Positions 54,976-62,888 of a stretch of 64,000 nucleotides of DNA are shown piece by piece (positions within the stretch are counted from its first letter, which is position 1; every line of letters begins with the position of its first letter). Source of the stretch: Cyclobacteriaceae bacterium. GTDB lineage: Bacteria; Bacteroidota; Bacteroidia; Cytophagales; Cyclobacteriaceae. The position numbers were made by a program, and so were the translations under genes. The stretch is taken from positions 1-64,000 of the forward strand of contig JAEUUA010000026.1 in assembly GCA_016787755.1 (NCBI GenBank), read 5' to 3'. Under the pieces are notes generated by a model, which did not search any database, had not been told where the DNA came from, and worked only from the letters and a program-made list of their open reading frames with translations.

Positions 54976-57240
54976 TTACATCTTAAGCGCATGTGTCTTC
55001 AGCTGATTAGCGAAAGGCTGTTTGAACAATCGCTTACCGGTTCCTTTATACAACGCGTTGGCAAGTGCTGCAAACACTGGTGGAAAGGTAGGCTCACCCA
55101 TTCCGGTGGGATCACTTTCACTGGGCACAAAATGAACATCAATGGATTTAGGTGCTTCACCATGGCGAATCATTCGATAGTTGTGGAAATTGGTTTGCTC
55201 AGGGACTCCGTTTTTTACTGTTAATGCGCCATACAACGCAACACCTATGCCATCCACAATAGCCCCTTCTGCCAGGTTGGTAGCTGCATCCGGGTTTACA
55301 ACTATCCCACAATCTACCGCGCAACATACACGTTGAATTATTGGTTTATTATTTTCAAGTGTTAAGTCCAGTACTTGTGCAACATACGTGTTGTGGCAGA
55401 AGTAAGCAGATACACCCCGATAAATGTTGGGCTGAACATTGTTCCAATCTGATTTTTCCCTAACGAGTTTTAACACACCGGCATACCGACCTGCATCGTA
55501 ATCATTGTTTTCGCCTACGGGATTATTCAATGCACGCTCTAGCAACTCAAGACGAAATTCGATGGGATCTTTGGCGGCAACTTGCGCTACTTCATCCAAA
55601 AATGATTGTTCTACTGCACCCATGAAGTTCGATCGCGGTGCACGATACGAGCCAGTAGTAAGATTGGAGTTGATTGTAATTTCTTCCGCCAGGTAATTAT
55701 CAACTGCTCCGGCCGGAAATCGATTTTCCTCCAGAGGACTTTCCGGAATGCCAATTGCTTTTACATGAAATGCAATCAACTTATTATTGGCATCTAATGC
55801 AGCTCGATACTTTGCACTGTACATTGGGCGATAGATTCCGGACGTCATATCATCTTCGCGTGTATATATAAGTTTAACGGGCGCATTCATCTTTTGAGAA
55901 ATGAGTGCTGCTTCCAGCAACCAATGCGCGTATGACCTTCGGCCAAAGCCACCACCCAAACGAGTCATCTGAATATCTATGTTTTCTATTGGCATGCCGA
56001 GTCGGGCCGACAAAGTCTGTTCGGTGAGTTCAGGTTTTTGCAGCGGACCGGCCAACTCTGCCTTATCAGCAGTAACATGCGCAAAGAAGTTCATGGGCTC
56101 CATGCAGTTGTGCGCAAGAAATGGAGCCGTATAGGTACGCTCAATAATCTTTGTCGCACTCTTGAATGCTTTCTCAGGATTTCCATCTTTACGGGCTACC
56201 GTCATCGGTTTGCTCATTAAGTTCTCTATGGCAGCCTGATGAGTTGCAGTGCTCTCCAGTCCTGAAGGAATCTCAATTTTCAGTGCTGGCCCACCAAACC
56301 CTTTCTTCATAATGGAGTGATTCGTAAAAAGCTCCCATTCAATTTTTATTTCCCTCTTCGCATTCATCACTTCCCATGTAGTGTTACCCACGATGGCTAC
56401 CACTTCGGGAAACGTACACGTATCAAAGAACTGTCTTTCGTACTCATCAGGCATGGATTTAACCGCAAACACATCTTTAATCCCCGGCATCGATTTTACG
56501 GATGAGTCATCAATCGATTTTAGTTTCATCCCAAAAGCCGGTGGATGAACAATCATCGCGATAAGCATGCCCTCGCGGTTCGTATCGATTCCGAAGAGCG
56601 GCTTTCCGGTTACAATTTTTTTTCCGTCTACATTTTTTTGGGAAGTACCTATAATCTTAAAATCTTTTACCTCCTTAAGTTTCACTTCCTTGGGCACCTT
56701 AATTTTTGTTGCTGCAGAAGCTAGTTCTCCATACCCCGCTGACTTGCCACTTTGCTTGTGATGAAGTATTCCTGCGTCTGTTGTGATTTCATCTACCGGT
56801 ACTTGCCAGGCTAGTGCGGCTGCTTCGCGCAGCATCTGTCGTGCAGTGGCACCGGCCATGCGTAAACTTTTCCAACCTTGACGTATTGCCTGACTACCGC
56901 CAATAAACTGGCGTGTAAAGTATTTTGTGTTTAATGCTGCTTGTTCAACGATTACATTCTTCCAGTCTACATCGAGTTCTTCAGCCACGATCATCGGCAT
57001 GGAAGTTTTTACATTCTGTCCGCCTTCGGGATTTGGTGACATGATCGTAACGATACCATTATCACCAATTTTAATGTAGCCATTTATTTCAAACCAGTCT
57101 TTTGGTAAGGCTAGTATTTCTTTTTCTGATTTGCCAACACAGGAAATCAAACTATTGAATCCTAGTATCAAACCACCACCCGCCAGTGCCGACACTTTTA
57201 AAAAAGATCTTCTTCCTATCGATGTTTTTACAATAGTCAT
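54976..57240 (-). CDS. Molybdenum hydroxylase large subunit (IorB-like), copy A
   Basis: About 754 residues from the ATG at 57240; the frame to 57279 reads into the REP-like palindrome and is not used. A Tat signal (SIGRRSFLKVSALAGGG) exports the folded protein. The two halves of the molybdopterin-binding region carry MTRLGGGFGRRSYAHW, YRAPRSNFMGAVEQSF and the late catalytic Glu in MGEPTFPPV. This is the xanthine dehydrogenase-family large subunit of the isoquinoline 1-oxidoreductase type, oxidising N-heterocycles or aldehydes. It is the last gene of an operon with copy B and the 2Fe-2S subunit. Confidence 0.9.
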   Translation of the reverse strand: MTIVKTSIGRRSFLKVSALAGGGLILGFNSLISCVGKSEKEILALPKDWFEINGYIKIGDNGIVTIMSPNPEGGQNVKTSMPMIVAEELDVDWKNVIVEQAALNTKYFTRQFIGGSQAIRQGWKSLRMAGATARQMLREAAALAWQVPVDEITTDAGILHHKQSGKSAGYGELASAATKIKVPKEVKLKEVKDFKIIGTSQKNVDGKKIVTGKPLFGIDTNREGMLIAMIVHPPAFGMKLKSIDDSSVKSMPGIKDVFAVKSMPDEYERQFFDTCTFPEVVAIVGNTTWEVMNAKREIKIEWELFTNHSIMKKGFGGPALKIEIPSGLESTATHQAAIENLMSKPMTVARKDGNPEKAFKSATKIIERTYTAPFLAHNCMEPMNFFAHVTADKAELAGPLQKPELTEQTLSARLGMPIENIDIQMTRLGGGFGRRSYAHWLLEAALISQKMNAPVKLIYTREDDMTSGIYRPMYSAKYRAALDANNKLIAFHVKAIGIPESPLEENRFPAGAVDNYLAEEITINSNLTTGSYRAPRSNFMGAVEQSFLDEVAQVAAKDPIEFRLELLERALNNPVGENNDYDAGRYAGVLKLVREKSDWNNVQPNIYRGVSAYFCHNTYVAQVLDLTLENNKPIIQRVCCAVDCGIVVNPDAATNLAEGAIVDGIGVALYGALTVKNGVPEQTNFHNYRMIRHGEAPKSIDVHFVPSESDPTGMGEPTFPPVFAALANALYKGTGKRLFKQPFANQLKTHALKM

Positions 57241-57268
57241 GATAATTATTTTAGAAAAAGATTTAGCT

Positions 57269-57297
57269 GTCAAGACCACTTTGAGTGGTCAGACGAC
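57269..57297. repeat. REP-like palindrome, copy 1
   Basis: An inverted repeat with arms GACCACT / AGTGGTC and outer GTC / GAC words, in the 61-bp gap between the two large-subunit genes. It is one of four copies in 5.6 kb (others at 61254, 61932 and 62796). Confidence 0.75.
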
Positions 57298-57301
57298 TAT
57301 G

Positions 57302-59566
57302 CTACATCCTCAAAGCCGATGTCTCCAACTCTTTCACAAATGGCTGACTGTAAATCCGCTTGCCCGTGCCTTTATACATCGCGTTGGCAAGTGCCGCAAT
57401 TACCGGTGGAAAAGGTGGTTCGCCCAACCCGGTTGGATCAATTTCATTTTTAACAAAATGGACATCAATTGCTGATGGAGCTTCTTTGTGACGGATCAAG
57501 CGATACTTATCAAAATTAGTTTGATCGGGTGTTCCTTCCGTAAACGTCATGCCGCTATACATGGCATGACCAATGCCATCCACACTTCCTCCTTCTACGA
57601 GGTTGGTGGCTGCAATGGGATTCACTACAATTCCACAATCCACAGCGCAATGAACTTTTTGAACGCGTGGCTTTCCATTCTCCATCACCAAATCAATCAC
57701 ATGCGCCACATAACTATCATGACAAAAATAAGCTGAAACCCCGCGGTACACACCCGACTGTTCCGTTCCCCAGTTTGATTTTTCCCTTACTAATTTCAAC
57801 ACACCTGCGTATCGGTCGGCTTCATAATCATTCTTCTCACCTACCGGGCTGTTCAATGCTTTATCTAACAGCTCAAGTCGAAATTCAATCGGATCCTTAC
57901 CTGCTGCCTCTGCTACTTCATCAAGAAATGATTGCTCAGCACCAGCAATGAAGTTCGACCGAGGGGCACGAAATGCTCCCACGGTAATATTTGATTCCTG
58001 AGCCCATTCTTCGGCCAAATAGTTTGCAACCGCTCCTGCCGGAAAACGATTAGCAAACAACGGACTCTCGGGAATACCCCCCGCATTTACATGAAATGCT
58101 ATCAGATTATTATTTTCATCTAAGGCTGCTTTATACTTTGCATGATAGGCTGGACGATAGGTACCAAACGTCATATCATCTTCACGTGAATAGATTAACT
58201 TAATTGGAGCTTTCACTTTTTGCGAAATTACCGCGGCTTCAACAAGAAAGTGTCCATATAATCTTCTTCCGAATCCACCACCCATGCGCGTCATTTGGAT
58301 GTCAACTTTTTCAAGGGGTAATCCTAACCGTGCCGCAACACTCTTCTCCATAAATTCGGGAGTTTGTATCGGGCCCACCAACTCGGCCATGTCATCGGTA
58401 ACATGCGCAAAGAAATTCATTGGCTCCATGGTGTTATGCGCGAGGAACGGTGCTGTATAACTTCGCTCGATAACTTTGGCAGCTTTTCTAAAGGCAGCTT
58501 CCGGATTACCATCCTTACGAACAACTTTTCCTTTTTTAGTTGACATTTCTGCCATCTGTTGAGTATGCTTAGATGAGTTTTCTAAACCACCCGGCACTTT
58601 AATAGATTCACTTGTTCCCCAAAATGTAGAGAAGGTTTTAGAATGCGTGTCAAATATTTCCCATTCTAACTTCAACACTTTGCGCGCATTCATCACTTCC
58701 CAGGTTGTGTTACCAACCACAACAACTAAATCAGAAAAAGCATCCACATCACACCATTGTCTTGAATAGTCTTCAGCATAGGTATTAATGGTAATTACAT
58801 CTTTAATGCCTGGCATGGCTTTCGCCTGCGAGTCGTCCACACTTTTTAAGCGCATCCCAAATGCGGGCGGATGCGCAATCATCGCGATTAGCATTCCGTC
58901 TCTCTTATAGTCTAATCCAAAAAGAGGTTTTCCGGTAACAATTTTTAAACCATCAACATTTTTACGATCGGTACCAATGATCTTAAAGTCTTGAATGTCT
59001 TTCAGCGTTACTTCTTTCGGCACTTCTAATTTTGCTGCAGCCGAAGCCATCTCGCCATAGCCGGCTGACTTGCCACTCGCTTTGTGTGAGAGCACACCGG
59101 CCTCAGTAGTAATTTCATTAACCGGCACTTGCCATGCAGTAGCCGCTGCTTCACGCAGCATGTGCCGCGCAGCACCACCAGCCGTGCGCATGCCTTTCCA
59201 AGCACTGCTTATGGATTGACTTCCACCGGCTAATTGTCGTGTGAAAATATCCGTGTTCAAAGGAGCTTGTTCAACAATCACGTTCTTCCAATCCACATCC
59301 AATTCTTCAGCTACCAACATCGGCATAGACGTTTTTACGTTCTGTCCTATTTCCGGATTGGGTGACATGATTGTTACAACTCCATTATCACCAATTTTTA
59401 AATAGCCATTTATTTCAAACCACTCTTTTGGCAAGGCCAGCACTTCAACTTCTGATTTGTGGGTGCACGAAATCAAACTATTAAAGCCCAGCACCAGGCC
59501 TCCGCCTGCAAGTGCCGACACTTTCAAAAAAGATCTTCTTCCGATGGATGTTTTTACAATAGTCAT
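57302..59566 (-). CDS. Molybdenum hydroxylase large subunit (IorB-like), copy B
   Basis: About 754 residues from the ATG at 59566. The N-terminus (MTIVKTSIGRRSFLKVSALA, Tat signal) is identical to copy A. The rest is clearly paralogous: MTRMGGGFGRRLYGHF, FRAPRSNFIAGAEQSF and late LGEPPFPPV. The same enzyme role is expected. It begins 17 bp after the 2Fe-2S subunit stop. Tandem arrangement and near-identical leader indicate a recent duplication followed by divergence of the substrate-facing residues. Confidence 0.92.
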   Translation of the reverse strand: MTIVKTSIGRRSFLKVSALAGGGLVLGFNSLISCTHKSEVEVLALPKEWFEINGYLKIGDNGVVTIMSPNPEIGQNVKTSMPMLVAEELDVDWKNVIVEQAPLNTDIFTRQLAGGSQSISSAWKGMRTAGGAARHMLREAAATAWQVPVNEITTEAGVLSHKASGKSAGYGEMASAAAKLEVPKEVTLKDIQDFKIIGTDRKNVDGLKIVTGKPLFGLDYKRDGMLIAMIAHPPAFGMRLKSVDDSQAKAMPGIKDVITINTYAEDYSRQWCDVDAFSDLVVVVGNTTWEVMNARKVLKLEWEIFDTHSKTFSTFWGTSESIKVPGGLENSSKHTQQMAEMSTKKGKVVRKDGNPEAAFRKAAKVIERSYTAPFLAHNTMEPMNFFAHVTDDMAELVGPIQTPEFMEKSVAARLGLPLEKVDIQMTRMGGGFGRRLYGHFLVEAAVISQKVKAPIKLIYSREDDMTFGTYRPAYHAKYKAALDENNNLIAFHVNAGGIPESPLFANRFPAGAVANYLAEEWAQESNITVGAFRAPRSNFIAGAEQSFLDEVAEAAGKDPIEFRLELLDKALNSPVGEKNDYEADRYAGVLKLVREKSNWGTEQSGVYRGVSAYFCHDSYVAHVIDLVMENGKPRVQKVHCAVDCGIVVNPIAATNLVEGGSVDGIGHAMYSGMTFTEGTPDQTNFDKYRLIRHKEAPSAIDVHFVKNEIDPTGLGEPPFPPVIAALANAMYKGTGKRIYSQPFVKELETSALRM

Positions 59567-59583
59567 GGTATTAATCTTTTTAG

Positions 59584-60045
59584 TTAAACGTTTGAACCAG
59601 CCGCTGTTTTGATGGCAGCTTTTATCCGTAAATATGTTCCACACCGGCAAATATTTCCATTCATGGCATTATCAATATCAGCATCGCTTGGGTTTGGGTT
59701 GCTCTTGAGTAAAGACACCGCGCTCATAATTTGGCCGGCCTGGCAATAGCCACATTGCGGTACATCATGTTCTAACCACGCTTTCTGCACCGGATGATCT
59801 CCGTTTTCAGAAAGTCCTTCTATAGTTGTAATTGCTTTTCCTTCTGCCGCTGAAACCGGCAGCTGACACGCACGTGTCGAACTGCCATCAACCAGAATGG
59901 TGCAGGCGCCACATTGGGCAATGCCACATCCAAACTTTGTACCCACCAGATTTAAATGATCGCGTAACACCCAAAGCATGGGCGTTTTAGGATCAACATC
60001 TATTGTTTGCTTCTTTCCATTCACATTCAGATTGATAGCCGCCAT
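59584..60045 (-). CDS. (2Fe-2S) small subunit of the molybdenum hydroxylase (IorA-like)
   Basis: 153 residues. The plant-ferredoxin-like [2Fe-2S] binds through FGCGIAQCGACT plus a distal Cys (ACQLP). The helical C-terminal domain holds the second cluster (QCGYCQAG and ICRCGTY). There is no signal peptide; such subunits usually travel with the Tat-bearing large subunit. It is the first gene of the operon, immediately followed by copies B and A. It transfers electrons from the molybdenum site to an unknown acceptor. Confidence 0.94.
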   Translation of the reverse strand: MAAINLNVNGKKQTIDVDPKTPMLWVLRDHLNLVGTKFGCGIAQCGACTILVDGSSTRACQLPVSAAEGKAITTIEGLSENGDHPVQKAWLEHDVPQCGYCQAGQIMSAVSLLKSNPNPSDADIDNAMNGNICRCGTYLRIKAAIKTAAGSNV

Positions 60046-60334
60046 GGTCTTTTGATTTAATAGTTGTAGTCTTTTTCTGAGTAATCTTCTAAGATAATAA
60101 ACTCAGCCAAAAATCCCTTACAAAAATCAAGCAATGGCAAATTGATTATTTGAACTACCTGAATTATTGTTAACAAGGCGTTTAATCGTTAGCTGTCATG
60201 ACATTGATCGGTCTAAAAAAGCTATTTAGATTGATTCTATTTCCTAGTCTTCTTTGTTGGCAAGACTGTTAATGGATCATACAACTAGCAACAAATTAAT
60301 TGTTATCTTGATTCAGATATTGAATCTGTTAACC

Positions 60335-61243
60335 ATGAAAAAAGAATCCATTACCCGAAGAGATTTTATGCTGCGATCAGGTTCGTTATTAACCGCTGCC
60401 ACGCTGGCCTCTGGATTTACCAACACTTCAAAATCAAAATATAAAATGGGTTTACAGTTGTTCAGCATACGCGAGCCACTGGCGAAAGATGTTACCGGCA
60501 CCATAAAAAAAGTTGCAGCCCTCGGGTATCAGGATTGTGAAACGTATGGATTCAACCCTGAACAAAAAACATACTATGGATTAAAAGCATCCGCTTTCAA
60601 ACAGGTGCTTGCCAACAACAAAATGATTACCACTAGCGGGCATTATGATTTCACTAAATATTTTGATGGATCAGAAGATGCGTTAATGCGTTATGTGGAT
60701 CAATGTATTGAAGGTGCGCATACATTAGGTCAACGATACATCACCTGGCCTTGGCTTGACCCAAAATTCAGAACGCTGGAAAATTTTCATGTGCTATCCG
60801 CCAAATTAAATGCAATTGGCGAACGGGTAAACAAAGCGAAGTTGGGTTTTGCGTATCACAATCATGATTTTGAATTTACTGATTATGAGGGTGACAATGG
60901 CTATGCGATCATCATGCGCGAAACCGATGCTGCGTTGGTGAAGTTGCAAATCGATTTGTATTGGGTGATGCATTCTTCGAAGTTGAGTCCGGCCGAATTA
61001 TTTAACCAACAACCGGGACGCTTTGTGATGTGGCACATTAAAGATATGGACAAAGTAAGCCGCGATTATTCTGAGCTAGGCAATGGTTCTATTGACTATA
61101 CGGTTATTCTACCTGAAGCATCGCACTCAGGTCTACAATACTATTATATAGAGCAAGGTGGAAATTTTGCAACCAGCCCTATGCAAAGTATTGCCGATAG
61201 TGCGCGCTACTTTAAAAAGAATCTTGAAAAGTATTTGCGCTGA
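60335..61243 (+). CDS. Tat-exported sugar phosphate isomerase/epimerase-like protein
   Basis: About 302 residues from the ATG at 60335; the frame runs further upstream, but the Tat signal ITRRDFMLRSGSLLTAATLA starts here. The body is a xylose-isomerase-like TIM barrel (AP endonuclease 2 superfamily): LGYQDCETYGF, FAYHNHDFEF with metal-site His/Glu, KLQIDLYWVMH, and FVMWHIKDMD. Members act on sugars or inositols; the substrate is not readable. It is divergent from the 2Fe-2S subunit across a 289-bp gap with no further gene. A REP-like palindrome lies 11 bp after its stop. Confidence 0.88.
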   Translation: MKKESITRRDFMLRSGSLLTAATLASGFTNTSKSKYKMGLQLFSIREPLAKDVTGTIKKVAALGYQDCETYGFNPEQKTYYGLKASAFKQVLANNKMITTSGHYDFTKYFDGSEDALMRYVDQCIEGAHTLGQRYITWPWLDPKFRTLENFHVLSAKLNAIGERVNKAKLGFAYHNHDFEFTDYEGDNGYAIIMRETDAALVKLQIDLYWVMHSSKLSPAELFNQQPGRFVMWHIKDMDKVSRDYSELGNGSIDYTVILPEASHSGLQYYYIEQGGNFATSPMQSIADSARYFKKNLEKYLR

Positions 61244-61253
61244 ACGTAGTGGT

Positions 61254-61287
61254 AGTCGTCTGACCACTCGGAGTGGTCTTGACGACT
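61254..61287. repeat. REP-like palindrome, copy 2 (left flank of RAYT)
   Basis: AGTCGTC and GACGACT outer arms surround GACCACT/AGTGGTC inner arms in an almost perfect palindrome of 34 bp. It is in inverted orientation relative to copy 3, with the RAYT remnant between them. Confidence 0.8.
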
Positions 61288-61338
61288 TAACTTGGTAGAG
61301 GGTGACGATTAGGTGTTAAAATTCTCTAAATTTATTCC

Positions 61339-61914
61339 ATGCAATTTGTTGAAGAAAGCTTCTATCACATTTATAATCGTGGCAACGATAAACAAGTGAT
61401 CTTTTTCCTAGAGAAGAACTATGAATTCTCTATCAACAAAATAAAACTTCATATCGTACCTCACGCTAATCTGTTGGCTTGGTGTCTTATGCCTAACACT
61501 TTCATATACTGATACAAGCCACATTAGAGTCACAGCATATTGTTAAAGAAACACCAATTAAAATAAATGCTTTAACGGAAGGATTGAGAATCATGCTGAG
61601 CTCATATACACGAGCCATTCAAAAACAAGAAAACAGGGTTGGTAGTTTGTTTCAACAAAAAACGAAGTTCAAATGTGTTGATGATTACCTAACATCCGCT
61701 TTCCACTATGTTCATCAGAATCCTTATAGAGCAGGACTTGTCAAAGATTGAAGACTATACGTGGTCATCGATGAAGGAGTACATTGGGTTGGTTCATCAG
61801 AATCTATGCCGGAAAGATATTGCCTATCAATACATTAATATTGATAAAGATAGATTTCTAATTGATTCATATGGTGTTATACCTGATGATGTAAGGAGAA
61901 ACATTGATGGATAG
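61339..61914 (+). pseudogene. REP-associated tyrosine transposase (RAYT), frameshifted
   Basis: The frame opens with FYHIYNRGNDKQ, the typical start of Y1/IS200-like RAYT proteins, and reaches AWCLMPN. One base is then missing near 61496, so the HUH motif (HFH) falls in another frame; reading +2 gives HFHILIQATLES and continues with YVHQNPYRAGL, which carries the conserved Tyr region. A second shift near 61750 moves the DYTWSSM segment to yet another frame, ending at 61914. The expected length is about 190 residues. With two frameshifts and a split HUH motif it cannot be active. It is framed by REP-like palindromes. Confidence 0.85.
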
Positions 61915-61931
61915 GTTATTGTGATCGAAGT

Positions 61932-61965
61932 AGTCGTCAAGACCACGTGAAGTGATCAGACGACT
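61932..61965. repeat. REP-like palindrome, copy 3 (right flank of RAYT)
   Basis: AGTCGTC...CGACT outer arms and GACCAC/GTGATC inner arms, with one change from copy 2. It lies between the RAYT remnant and the TfoX-domain gene, two bases from that gene's stop. Confidence 0.75.
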
Positions 61966-61967
61966 GT

Positions 61968-62306
61968 TTACTTCTTCTTCTTTCTTTTAGGCTTTTTAAT
62001 CTTTGGGGGCGGAAGTGCCTTTATTGTGATCTTTACCAGTTCGCTCAGCCATTTCCAGTCCTCTAATTCATCTTCAATTAAAAAACAATTCTTTGCACCG
62101 GGATAGGGAGGTGCTTCAACCACGCGTTTGATAAATGCTCTTCCGGGTTCTGTTGGTTTTATGAATAATTTATTATCGCAGATCAGCGCAAATAATTTTC
62201 CATCTGCATATGCAACATACTCACCAAACATGCTCCTCGAGGTTATCAAGCCCGCGCCTTTAATCTGATCCACTACAAACTCTACAAATTTTTTATCGGA
62301 AGCCAT
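61968..62306 (-). CDS. TfoX N-terminal-domain protein
   Basis: About 112 residues from the ATG at 62306. The TfoX/Sxy N-terminal domain is visible as SRSMFGEYVAYADGKLFALICDNKL followed by IKPTEPGR. Only the N-terminal domain is present, without the C-terminal helical domain of E. coli Sxy. The last residues are a run of Lys with Pro (KIKKPKRKKKK). In other bacteria this domain is tied to competence regulation; here the role is unknown. Confidence 0.88.
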   Translation of the reverse strand: MASDKKFVEFVVDQIKGAGLITSRSMFGEYVAYADGKLFALICDNKLFIKPTEPGRAFIKRVVEAPPYPGAKNCFLIEDELEDWKWLSELVKITIKALPPPKIKKPKRKKKK

Positions 62307-62581
62307 ATGTAACAAATGTATTCAATTTTTTTGGCGGCTTCACGGGCTTCGTCACTCGCCACCTCACGCGCATCTGTCGCGCATTCAAGCGCGATTCCAT
62401 TTCGGGCTCAAACAAATGCCTCAATCCCGGCCGTAAGGATGAGCATTCAATTTTATGTAGCGTTCGACTGTGGAAACTGTCGATTTTCTTACCCACTGTA
62501 CTAACGTGCATTGTCCTCAAACCTTAACCCTTGACCGAAATCGACTTGGCATACCTTTTCGAGAGTCAATTCTAAATCGAT
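62307..62581. other. Intergenic region with a GC-rich patch, no gene assigned
   Basis: 275 bp. Bases about 62330-62440 are noticeably GC-richer than the surroundings, with several GCGC words. Short open frames on both strands show no recognisable motif, and no tRNA or clear terminator was found. Origin unknown. Confidence 0.35.
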
Positions 62582-62770
62582 ATGCAAATGGAAAGCAAAT
62601 ATAAAAAAGGAGATATTGTATTTGAACGGATACGGCCTACCCAAAAATTGACTGTTAAAGAAGTTCTGTACAACGTCTACTACTGCCAACCCGAAGAGAA
62701 CAAAAAGCGAGAACTCGTTTTTCTTGAGCACGACTTAGGTTCCGTGGGAATGAATGGAGTGAAGAAATGA
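62582..62770 (+). CDS. Small hypothetical protein (DUF2158/YodC-like)
   Basis: 62 residues from the ATG at 62582 (ATG at 62588 is possible). It starts with YKKGDIVFERIRPTQKLTVKEV, followed by VYYCQPEE and a conserved-looking ELVFLEHDL. This layout matches small YodC/DUF2158-type proteins that begin with a KxGDxVxL-like strand and carry a YxCxW-like motif; here W is replaced. Charged, cytosolic, no signal peptide. Length and composition support a real gene. Confidence 0.55.
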   Translation: MQMESKYKKGDIVFERIRPTQKLTVKEVLYNVYYCQPEENKKRELVFLEHDLGSVGMNGVKK

Positions 62771-62795
62771 TCTGGCTTGAACTCAAGAAAATAAA

Positions 62796-62830
62796 AGTCG
62801 TCAAGACACTTTGAAGTAGTCGTGACGATT
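62796..62830. repeat. REP-like palindrome, copy 4 (degenerate)
   Basis: AGTCGTCAAGAC left arm and GTCGTGACGATT right arm with a shortened CACTTTGAAGT centre. Same orientation as copies 1 and 3, and followed by a T-rich run. It lies between the YodC-like gene and the third large-subunit gene. Confidence 0.65.
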
Positions 62831-62888
62831 TGATTTTTTCTCCTTCTATCCTAGTGTTATCCTTCTGTCCCCTATTCGATTTTTGCTG

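Noticed and set aside
62293..62520. 75-codon minus-strand frame in the GC-rich patch
   Set aside because: No recognisable domain, overlaps the TfoX gene start, and the opposite strand is equally open.
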